Shown one piece after another: positions 12,323 through 22,124 of a stretch of 64,000 nucleotides of DNA. This DNA is from Procambarus clarkii. Its lineage: Eukaryota; Arthropoda; Malacostraca; Decapoda; Cambaridae. Position 1 is the stretch's first letter. The number at the start of each line of letters is the position of its first letter. Under the pieces are notes generated by a model, which saw only the letters and a program-made list of their open reading frames with translations, was not told where the DNA came from and ran no database searches. The position numbers and the translations under genes are program-made. Where the stretch lies: positions 13,388,683 to 13,452,682 of the forward strand of contig NC_091208.1 of the NCBI RefSeq assembly GCF_040958095.1, read 5' to 3'.

Positions 12323-12404
12323 CGAGTCAACGTGGCTAGAGTATGTCGACCAGACCACACTAGAAGGTGAAGGGACGACGACGTTTCGGTCCGTCCTCGA
12401 CCAT
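12323..12404 (+). repeat. Interspersed repeat E, fragment
   Basis: This contains 'ctagaaggtgaagggacgac' and 'gtttcggtccgtcct', shared with 35588-35680, 18565-18690 and each unit of the 2.26-kb array (for example 40480-40560). The family is dispersed, with no coding capacity seen. Its class is unknown. Confidence 0.6.
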
Positions 12405-13150
12405 TCACATGGCATTGGCTAATTCCAAGCCACCCTTTGAAAATACCACTACTGTGTATTCGTATATTGTGGCTAAGGTGAATGAACCCGACAGAAACAC
12501 CATTTAGACGAGAAAGAAGAAGTTTAAGACGACGATAAAGTTTGTCGATTCCTCAGACGACTGAAACAACTGAAACAAACAGCCAGCGTCGTCTTAGATG
12601 GCTTAGGGAATTTTGACACAAGTGTCATCTTCGTAAAGATTCAAGAGTCACAATCTTTTCGATCTGCGACGGGTGATTATTGCCCTACTGGACAAGCAAG
12701 GTCTACGCCTACAGAATTACAGTTTTGAGCCCCACGTCACATTATTCAAGCGACGGCGGGTGAACGAGAATGAACTTGCTTATTACAAGAGACCCACCGT
12801 TCAAACCCAACATCGGGAAATCCTAAGAGATCTGATCAAATCTGCAAATATTCAACGCCGAACGAAAATCTCCATTCCAAGGGTGGGGTTCAAGGCGTAT
12901 ACCCTGAAGTATGCTTCCCAATCTACAAATATGCCCATGTCAAGTGGGCATTTGGCTAATTCCCAGCCACCCTTGGAAAATACCTCTACCGTGTATTCAT
13001 ATATTGTGGCTCATATGAATGAACCTGACAAACACCATTTAGAAGGGAGAGAAGAAGTTTAAGACGACGACAAAGTTTGTTGATTTCTCAGACGACGACT
13101 GAAACTGAAACAGACAAGGAGAACAGTCAAGACGACGCCAGAGCTTGTCA
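12405..13150 (+). pseudogene. 2H phosphoesterase last exon, two fused inverted duplicates
   Basis: On the plus strand, opposite to copies A-C, 12405-12583 matches the C-terminal coding tail of the last exon ('LANSKPPFENTTTVYSYIVA'). It joins at a short shared 'CAGC' to a second, longer copy (12585-13150). That copy runs from 'VVLDGLGNFDTSVIF' through SFEPHVTLFKRR, the second HxT motif, to a C-terminal 'SRRRQSLS' and stop. A 2-bp deletion near 12648 puts the N-terminal part out of frame with the remaining 129-codon open stretch (12673-13062). No splice acceptor precedes either piece, so these look like non-functional rearranged duplicates. Confidence 0.7.
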
Positions 13151-13311
13151 TAATTACAAATTATATGTAAATTATAAAATGTTTTTTTAATTCAGTATTT
13201 TTATAAACATGATATAATATTTACATATATGATTTGTATCTGATTATTGTATATAATAAAAATATAAAAATACATGTATATAAAAAATTAATAAATTTTA
13301 TTGTATAAAAA
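13151..13311. other. AT-rich spacer
   Basis: This is low-complexity AT-rich sequence shared with the 3' flank of copy C (37440-37740) and lying between the inverted exon copy and LINE B1. Confidence 0.6.
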
Positions 13312-16300
13312 AATGCAGGGGGTAATGATGTTGGACAAGTTAGGAGTGAGGAACTAACAGATTCAGGATAGCCATTGAATTAGTTAGGAGCAAGGGAGGA
13401 ATCCCGATCATATGTGGCATTTTTCCAAGATAGGGAGTGGGAAATGAATGGATGTCGAGGGCACTTTGTCAATTGCCGGCTGGAAAGATTTCAAATCAAA
13501 TGCAATACCTTTCATAGACAAATGGGAACACTTGTATTGAAGATATGAAAAGTATGCTCGTTATGGGGTGCATCTATGGAGGGCTGGGGTTGTTGCGAGC
13601 TCGTTGGAACCAGTGGTTAGAGGTGTTTGGGTTTAAACTGTTAGTAGATAGTGGTATGGGAATTTATTTGGAGGAAGAAGGTAATAAGTATGCTTGTGGG
13701 AGAGGCATTGGCAAAATGATCAGGGAAAGAAAAGGGCCTCAAAATAGCTACTCACTTACAGTATATTACACTAACAGTAGAAGTCCAAGAAATACAATTA
13801 ACGAATTAAATGCTCTTGTCTGCACAGAAAAAAAAAAGATAATTGCACTTACCGAAACGTGGATCAATGTAGAAAATAGAGAACTATTAGCCGAATATCA
13901 AATAAATGGATTTAAACCATTTCACACAGATCGATATATTAGACGAGGAGGGGGAGTCGCCATACATGTTAGGGACAATTAGAAATGTAGTCTCAAAGAG
14001 GGAATCAAAACCGAGCCACAAACTATTTGGACAGAATTAAACGAAAAAGCAAATGATATAAGAGTTATATATAGGCCACCAAATTTAGACAATGGAAGCA
14101 AAGCATCTATGGGATGAAATATCAAAACCATCTAGATCTAACAGCATGTCATGAGCGACTAATTTTAGTGGAATAAACTGGTTGAACAAAACAGGGAATG
14201 GTGAAGCAGAAGATTTCCTAGAATTGACGATTGCTTTCTTACACATCACATTAAGGAACCAACGCGGGAAAATAATTTTAGATTTTGTGTCGACCAACAG
14301 CAAAACAAATTAATGACATAGAAATAGGTGGGGAGCTAGGGAACAGTGATCACAAAGAAATCAGATTTAGCATAGAACGGAATAGTTCTGTAGGAGAAAA
14401 TTCTGTTAAAGTGCCTGATTTTCGAAAAGCTGATTTTAATAGCCTAAGAAATTTTTTTGGGTTAAATATATTGGAAAGTCTTTGGTATGGGGTGTGGGCC
14501 GGTCTTTGAGCGAGACATGAACCCAGCGATAGGTGACGTAAAATGGGATTTCGATGTAGATTTAATATATAACTTTAAAAATATTCAAAAAGCACAGTAA
14601 CGTAGTATACCATACAAATTTAATAAATCGAATACTAAAGACCCAAAGTGGATAAAGAATTTAAAGAACCTTATAGGTAAAAAGAACTTTGCACAAAAGG
14701 ATTAAGAATGGGGAAGTCAGTTTAGAACAGGAATTCGTATAACTAGTTAAAAATGTTATAAAAAGATATTAGGAAAGCAAAAAAAAAAAAACTGAAGTTC
14801 GCATAGCAGAGCAAGCAAAGTCAAATCCTAAAGGTTTTTTTCAGTTATATCGAACTAAGACTGGGGAAAGGATAGGTCTTAAAAACCGAGACAGGTCAAA
14901 TAACGGATAATGACAAGACGAGTAGTATTTAACAAATATTTTATATCTATTTACTAAAGAACTTAACAATATGCCTTCAGCCGAACAAGTCTCTGGGTGG
15001 GAATGAGGACAGGTCGACTAGTTTAGCAGTTACCAGGGAGGATGTAATTAAACAATTAGTAAAACTAAAACCAAACAAATCCCCAGGGCCGGATGAAGTG
15101 TTTGCCAGGGTGCTTAAAGAATGCAAAGAGGCGCTTTCCGAGCCACTGTCTACCATATTTAATAAATCAATAGAGTCAGGCAGAGTGCCAGATTCATGGA
15201 AGGTAGCTAATATGGTACCAACCTTTAATAAAGGAGATAGATCACTTGCGTCAAACTATCGGCCAATTAGCCTAACTTCTATTGTGGGACAGTTACTGGA
15301 ATCAATAATTGCAAATACAATTCGTCTCCGTCTTTAAAAACAAATTAATAAACGAGTCGCAACATGGTTTTACAAATGGCTGTTCATGTTTAACAAATTT
15401 GCTAACTTTTTATTCCAGCATAGTTGAGTCAGTTGATAGTGGTAAGGATTGTGATTTGTACCTTTACTTTAGCAAAGCTTTTAATACAGTGCCACATGAA
15501 AGACTAGTTAAAAAAAATAGAAGCTCAGGGTATTGGGGGCGCTGTATTAAGTTTGATTAGGGCATGGCTATTTCAAAGGAAGCAGTATAAATGGGGTTAA
15601 GTCAGTGGGATAAAGTTAGTGGAGTACCTCAGGGCTCTGTCCGGGGACCTCTGGTTATAATATATATAAATGATTTAGATTCAGGTTTGAGTAGCAACAT
15701 CTGCAAATTTGCAGACTATACAAAAATCAGTAGGGAAATCAACACGAAAGAAGACTATCACTTCAAGTTGATCTAAATAGGGTTTTAAAATGGTCAAAAG
15801 ACTGGCAGATGCAGTTTAATGCTAATAAATGTAAAGTTGAGGCTAGGTAATGATAGAGTTACAAGATAAGAGCTAGATGGTGTTGAGACTGCGAAGTCGG
15901 ATTGCGAAAGGGATCCGAGAGTTATGATTAGTAAAAATTTAAAACCAAACTATCAATGCATGAATGTTCGTAATAAAACGAATAGGACACTGGGATTTAT
16001 TAATCTAAGCGTTAGTAACAAGACACCTGGTGTAGTTCTTTAGCTTTATCTTGCTCTGGTTAGGCCCCATTTAGATTATGCAGTCCAGTTTTGGTCGCTG
16101 TACAATAGAATGGATATAAATTCCAAGGAACGTGTCCAACGTAGGATGAGAGTTAATTCCAGAAATTAGAAGTCTTTCATATGAAGAAAGATTAATAAAG
16201 CTTAAATTGCATTCACTGGAAAGACGAAGAGTTATTGGCGACATGATAGCTTACAAGAGGATGAATGGACATAAAGGGGATATTAATAGGGTATTTAAAG

Positions 16301-16552
16301 TATCAACTCAAGACAGAACACGAAACAATGGGTATAAATTGGACAAGTTTAGATTTAGGAAAGACTTGGGTAAATACTGGTTCAGTAACGGTTGTCGATA
16401 TGTGGAACCAATTACCGCGTAACGTGGTGGGGTCCCTCGATCGTTTCAAGCGCGGGTTGAACATTTATATGAGTGGAATTGGGTGGTTATAGATAGGAGC
16501 TGCCTCGTATGGGCCACTAGGCCTTCTGCAGTTACCTTTGTTCTTATTCTCA
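13312..16552 (+). mobile_element. CR1-type LINE (family B, copy B1), 5'-truncated, decayed
   Basis: From the left come remnants of an SGNH-type esterase: 'VRSEELTDS', the GGIPIICG-like block near 13390-13420, and RYEKYARYGVHLWRAGVVAS at 13533-13592, whose family form is DGVHLS. Next is an APE endonuclease N-terminus (13770-14110; KIIALTETWINVENRELLAE, RRGGGVAIHVRDN). The RT blocks are SPGPDEVFARVLKEC (15070-15120), NYRPISLTSI, SKAFNTVPHERL, GVPQGSV and 'DLDSGLSSNICKFADYTK'. The C-terminal region (16140-16480) and a 3' tail ending in TTCTTATTCTCA follow. Esterase plus endonuclease plus this RT is characteristic of CR1-clade elements. Many stops and frameshifts show it is old. Confidence 0.8.
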
Positions 16553-17194
16553 AGTCTATTGTCGTCCTGGACCAGTCTCATGTCGATAACTCTTCTTCAC
16601 TAGCTTTCCAGTTACACATTTTGGATGCGATCCAAATTGAAAAATAACCATCTTCAATATATAGGCAAGCGGCGAAGGAAATCTTGGAAGAAAAAGCAAG
16701 GCAACAGGTACGGAAGGCAAGGTGTAATAAAGGGGGAAAGTATAGGAATAAGAAAGTTAGAGAAAACTAGATAAAAAGGGTATGCTTATGTTAAGTCATG
16801 TTAGAAAATTTATAACATTTCAGTATATACTGTTACAGGGAAAAGTCAACAGCAACAAAGCCAGGACTTAAGGCGATTCAGAAGAGCATTGTTTGCGTCT
16901 GCAGACAACACTTTTGTTCAAGTCTCATTTCATCACCAGACTGAAGTAGATCGGTACGAAAAGTGTTAGGCGAACTTTATGTCTGGAGGACGAATGGTAT
17001 TAGTAACAGTTTAAGTCCAGATATGAAGGAAAGGCAAAGCCCAGTGCAACTAATGTTGGTGGCAGGATGAAAAAGATCTTTTAGCTTGATAATAGGCAAA
17101 GTAGATAAAAATGTGAAGGGTAAACAAGGCCAGAGAAAGACTATAAAAATATCAGAATCAAGGAATCAAGCCTTGAATCTTAGAGCGCGGAAGA
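16553..17194. other. Intergenic, no gene recognised
   Basis: A short piece of repeat E ('gtcgtcctggaccagtctca') is at 16560-16590. Otherwise this is AG-rich non-coding sequence without a supportable gene. Confidence 0.5.
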
Positions 17195-17810
17195 CATGGG
17201 AGGACATTTTTTAAGAACGTAAGAATAAAAGACAAAGGCAGAATGCTCATTGGCCCGTACGAAGGATCTTGTTCGCAAGATTCCAATTCATGTCCAACCC
17301 ATATTGGACACAAAGAAGGGAGCCCCCCCACCCCAACTTCCATGTTACGCGGTAATTTGTTCCATAAACCAACCCTGTTACCTCATCAGTATTTACCCGT
17401 GTCTTAACTAGAACTAAAACTTATCCAACTTATACCCATTGTTTCGCGTTCCATCTGTTTTATACTCTTTATATTCCCCTTTATGACCATTTTTCCACTG
17501 AAACTTCTCATATCAACCCCCCCCCCCCTAACTTCAACTTTCAAGAGGCTGCAATTTAAGCTTTATATTAAATTATTTTCATCTGAAAGATCTCTTAATT
17601 TGGGGAATTAACTTTGCCATCCTACACTAGACACGTTGGAGCGAGTTTATATCCATTCTATAGTACGGGGACTAAAACCGAAGTGCACAATATAAATGGG
17701 GCCTAACCAGAGCAAGATTCAGCTTAAGAACACCAGGCGTCTTGCAACTAACACCGATTAATAAATACCAGCGTCTTATTTGCCTTACTACGAACATTGT
17801 TGGGATCCAA
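17195..17810 (-). mobile_element. CR1-type LINE (family B, copy B3), 3' part
   Basis: Read on the minus strand, this gives the end of family B ORF2 and its 3' tail. Recognisable blocks are the reverse complement of 'ggccccatt-tatattgtgc', 'ttggtc...tatagaatgga-ata-aa' near 17650-17710, and 'ggtaacagggttggtttatgg' near 17355-17375. It ends at the left near 17195-17230 with the reverse of 'ttcttacgttcttaaaaaat'. A poly-C run at 17518-17528 lies within it. No long open frame remains. Confidence 0.7.
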
Positions 17811-18564
17811 CTGTCATGGATACTTTTATCCATATTACCCAAATACGTTGGTATCTTATGTGAAGATAAATATATTATCTAATTATTGCCACTACGTTAA
17901 ATGTACGGTTACATATACTTTAAGACTAACAATGAGAGTCGCGCTACTCCGTCGATTTATCTCTTCCGAGCCATTTACTTCTCTAGACTACGAAACAATA
18001 AACTTATCTACTATGAAACAGTAAAGCAATTTTTGAAGCTCCCTCAGCCAACTACACCTATATATTCCGTCCAAGACGGAATATATAAATATACATAATA
18101 TATATACTGGAACCCCAAACGTCTGTAGAACATTTTCTACCTTCTTGGGTGGTTCAGTTTCATTACTATCCTGATGCCGATTTCTGAAATTCCCTACGGC
18201 GTTAACCAAACCATCTTCCACTGGTATTTCGAAAGATAGAGGATCACCTCGTCTGTAATTTTTACAGATGCCGGCCACACACACACACACACCTACGCTG
18301 TATCAAATGGTGGGGAGTGAGTAGAGTACTGGCTTCTGCCCACATTCCGGCAGGTACTCATTGCCTCGCCCGGTGATTCTGATTGGCCATCAGAACTCCC
18401 GCCACCGGACGATCGTTAACGATCGCTGGTCGTTAACAACCCTGCATGGTTGTTAACGTCGTTCTCCCTGCACCATTGAGCAAGAAAAATATTACTCTTA
18501 ATACCACCAATTCTATTCCGATGCGACGCAATACGGAACTTTACGTAACACTCCTCCCCCCCCC
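17811..18564. other. Intergenic with several palindromes
   Basis: No gene was recognised. Perfect inverted repeats are at 18060-18086 (12-bp arms, 3-nt loop), 18411-18424 (GATCGTTAACGATC) and 18431-18458 (11-bp arms CGTTAACAACC, 6-nt loop). A short (CA)n lies at 18277-18292. The GC-richer segment 18300-18560 differs in composition from its AT-rich left neighbour and may be an unclassified repeat. Confidence 0.5.
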
Positions 18565-18690
18565 CTAGAAGGTGAAGGGACGACGACGTTTCGGACGACA
18601 GACCGAAACGTCGTCGTCCCTTCACCTTCTAGTGTGTGGTTTGGTCAACATACTTTAGCCACGTTATTGTGACTCAACGCCTGCACTCCT
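18565..18690 (-). repeat. Interspersed repeat E with a perfect 30-bp inverted repeat
   Basis: 18565-18594 and 18603-18632 are exact reverse complements (30 of 30) around an 8-nt loop. The right arm continues into the normal repeat E sequence ('tgtggtttggtcaacatactttagccacgtt'). The left arm is therefore a second, inverted piece of E, or a fold-back copy made during insertion. Confidence 0.85.
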
Positions 18691-18902
18691 CCCCCCTTAA
18701 ATAAGTGTTGTCTCGGAGCATCCAAACAAACTTTCTTCGACGAATGTAGTACTATTCATTTTACGTCCATCATACAATGATTCAACTCGTTCTAGTCATG
18801 ACACGTCTCATTAGACATACATTGTAATTTCCTTCTGAAGATGTATTAATATACGAAAGTACTTGAGGAAATTCCTGTTTCAATTCAGGAAATAGTGTTA
18901 AG
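18691..18902. other. Intergenic, no gene recognised
   Basis: Nothing supportable was seen here apart from the flank of the 20-bp tandem repeat that follows. Confidence 0.5.
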
Positions 18903-18962
18903 TTTCAATAGTGTTTATCCATTTTCAATAGTGTTAATCCAGTTTCAATAGTGTTAACTAAC
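18903..18962. repeat. 20-bp tandem repeat, three units
   Basis: 'tttcaatagtgtt' recurs at exactly 20-bp spacing (18903, 18923, 18943). It abuts the 5' truncation point of LINE copy B2, whose endonuclease-region sequence starts at about 18951, so the repeat may have formed at the insertion junction. Confidence 0.8.
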
Positions 18963-21378
18963 AGGGAAACACAAATTAAGGACATCGAAATAGGGAGTGA
19001 GCTAGGGAACAGTGATCATAAAGAATTCAGATTTAGCATTCAATGGAATAGATCTGTAGGAGAAAATTCTGTTAAAGTGCCTGATTTTCGAAAAGCTGAT
19101 TTCAATAGCCTAAGAATTTTTTTGGGTCAAATATATTGGAAAGTTTTTTTTTTTTATTTTTTTTTTATTTTTTTTTTTTATTATTTTCTACCACAGACGT
19201 GGCCACACATTTACAATGCTAATCAGCATATATACATTTTCTTCTGTCCTCCATGGACAGGGTTAGAGAAATGTTAAACATAGAGTTCAGGGGTTTATTG
19301 AACACTCAACCACAGAAGGCGATTCGGTGCTTTTAAAATGCTAAGCTAACCTACATACGTAAATACATAGATACACAGATTTACGTATTCCCTACATAAA
19401 GTGTTTGATGTGTCTTTTACATAGTGTCATTAATGTACATTCACAAAGGTGAAATGTAATTCTGATCAGCTTCCATATATACTTTATACCCATACATATA
19501 CATACATATACACACACATGCATTCACATACATCTGTCTCATTTACTCTGACACGGTGAGATAGCTGATAAAGAAACTAGTGTGCAATTAAGTGTGGGCC
19601 GGTATTGCCGGTATTGGAGCTAGACGTTAGCCCAGAGATAGGTGACGTAAAAGGGGTTTTCCATGTGGATTCAAAATATAACCTATTTAAAAATATTCTA
19701 AGCGAAGCCCAGGAATGTAGTATACCATATAAAATGAATAGATCGAATACTAATGATCCAAAGTAGATAACAAAGGATCTGAAGAACCTTTTAGGTAAAA
19801 AGAGAGCGTGGGACAAAAGGATTAAGAATGGGGAAGTCTGTTTAGACCAGGAATTCGTACAACTGGTTAAAAATACTAAAAGAGAGATAAAGAAAGCAAA
19901 AAGAAACTATGAAGTTCGCATAGCAGAGCAAGCAAAATCAAATCCTAAAGGGTTTTTCCAATAATACCGAACAAAGATTAGGGAAAGAATAGGTCCATTA
20001 AAAACTGAGACAGGTCAAATAACAGATAATGATGAAGAGATGAGTAGTATTTTTAATAAATATTTTGTATCTGTATTTACTAAAGAGGAACCTAACAATA
20101 TGCCTTCAGCCGAACAAGTCTATGTGGGTAGGGACGAGGACAGGTTGACGAGTTTAGCAGTTACCAGGGAGGATGTTCTTAAACAAATAGTAAAACTCCA
20201 ACCAAACAAATCCCCAGGGCCGGATGAAGTGTTTGCCAGGGTGCTTAAAGAATGCAAAGAGGAGCTTTGCGACCCACTGTCTACCATATTTAATAAATCA
20301 ATAGAGTCAGGCAGAGTCCCAGAGTTATGGAAAGTTGCTAATGTGATACCAGTTTTTAAGAAAGGAGATAGATCACTTGCGACTAACTATCGACCAATTT
20401 GCCTAACGTCTATTGTGGGAAAGTTACTCGAATCTATAATTGCAAATAAAATTCGTGTTCATCTTGAAAACATAAATTAATAATTAAGTCGCAACATGGT
20501 TTTATAAATGGCCGTTCATGTTTAACAAATTTGTTATCTTTTTATTCTAGCATAGTTGAGGCAGTTGATAGTGGTAAGGATCGTGATGTTGTGTACCTTG
20601 ACTTAGTGCCACATGAAAGACTGATTAAAAAGATAGAGGCTCATGGTATTGGGGGTGCTATAATAAGCTGGATTAGGGCATGGCTATACCAAAGGAAACA
20701 GTATAAATGGAGTCAAATCAGAGTGGGAAAATGTTGTAAGTGGAGTGCCTCAAGGCTCTGTCCTGGGACCTCTTTTGTTTATAATATATATAAATGATTT
20801 AGATTCAGGTTTCAGTAGCAACATTTGCAAATTTGCCGATGATACGAAAATCGGTAGGGAAATTAATTCGGAAGGGGACTCGCTATCATTTCAAGTTGAT
20901 CTAGATAGGGTTTTGAAATGGTCAAAGGATTGGCAAATGCAGTTTAATGCTGATAAATGTAAAGTTCTGAGGCTAGGTAATGATGATAGAGTTACAAGAT
21001 ATGAGCTAGATGGTGTTGAGATTGCGAAAGGTGTCTGGGAGTTATGATTAATAAGAATTTAAAACAAAAGGATCAATGCATGAATGTTCGTAATAAGGCA
21101 AATCGGACACTGATTTATTAATCACAGCGTTAGTAACAAGACACCTAGTGTTGTTCTTCAACTATATCTTGCTCTTGTTAGGCCCCATTTAGATTATGCA
21201 GTTCAGTTTTGGTCGCCGCACTATAGAATGGATATAAATTCACCTGAACGTGTCCAGCATAGGATGACTAAGTTAATTCCCCAAATTAGAAATCTTTCAT
21301 ATGAAGAAAGATTAACAAAGCTTAAGTTGCATTCACTGGAAAGGCGAAGAGTTAGGGGTGACATGATAGAGGTTTACA
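18951..21378 (+). mobile_element. CR1-type LINE (family B, copy B2), split by two insertions
   Basis: The C-terminal endonuclease region ('IEIGSELGNSDHKEFRFSI') is interrupted by element H (19144-19585). The linker and RT follow from 19586. The RT segment 20040-20480 is open and gives NKSPGPDEVFARVLKECKEE and NYRPICLTSIVGKLLESI. After a short deletion that removes the AFDT block, 20531-21047 gives 'VPQGSVLGPLLFIIYINDLDS', FADDTKIGREI and the thumb. The copy runs to 'RRRVRGDMIEVYK', where the Tx1-like element begins. A matching 3' tail resumes at 28256-28380. It is better preserved than B1 but still carries frameshifts. Confidence 0.8.
19144..19585 (-). mobile_element. Unclassified retroelement H inserted in LINE B2
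   Basis: A T/TA-rich stretch at 19144-19186, which is an A-rich tail on the minus strand, begins a ~440-bp insertion within family B sequence. The block 'gtggccacacatttacaatgctaatcagcatatatac' on the plus strand recurs in the opposite orientation at 54181-54293 with the same A-rich tail, so H is a dispersed 3' end. About 14 bp of the LINE target is missing at the site relative to B1. No coding sequence identifies the class; it could be a LINE 3' UTR or a SINE. Confidence 0.65.
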
Positions 21379-21399
21379 AGTTTTTTTTTAGTTTTTTTT

Positions 21400-22124
21400 A
21401 TTTTTACATGCAAAGCATGCAATTTAAATACAATAAAAATACAGAAAACAGAAAGGAAAACAATAGACCACCGGCCAGAAGGGCCGACAGCAGAGCACAA
21501 CAAAACACATACACAAGAAAAACATGAAAAATACAGCATACATCAAAGCACAAAACAGAATACAATGGCAAACTAGCAATTACAGTAACAACACAAAACA
21601 ACACCTCCAGAAAAACAAAACATACATCTACAGGCATAGCATGAAACATAACAGGACAAACACAATACTGTCCAAACAAAACAAAGAACAAACACGTACA
21701 ACAGGTAAAGCAATATAAAAACAATACATTAATAAAGAATACACACCAAGCCATCCGCCCCGTAAACAAAAGGCGAGGCCAAAATAAACAATAACAATAA
21801 ACAAGCAAACCACGCACACCTGAAAACAAAACAGGCACAAACACAACAACATACATGCACTGGCCTGAAGGACCGAGAATGAAACAACAAAGTACATCAA
21901 GAAACAGAACAAGACACTTCAGCACAAAACAAATCAATACACATCCATACAAAGACACTAAACACCGGCCTTAAGGGCCGACAACAAAAACAAATGAAAA
22001 ATACAACAAAACAACGATCAAGAGAACAAACATAACACCAGCCTGAAGGGCGCACAATAGGTACAACACAGTTCAAACAAACCACAGGTCCAAGCACACA
22101 CTAAACACACAACAAGCACACAGA
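21400..22124 (-). promoter_or_regulatory. Family C LINE 3' UTR with repeated small stem-loops
   Basis: This is A/C-rich on the plus strand (T/G-rich in the element RNA) and has no coding frame of interest. A motif like CCGGCC-agaa-GGGCCGACA occurs at about 21472, 21860, 21966 and 22040. In the first and third the flanks pair (CGGCC/GGCCG); the other two are partial. Related LINE 3' UTRs contain the structure recognised by the RT, so these repeats could serve that role; this is inference. Confidence 0.45.
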
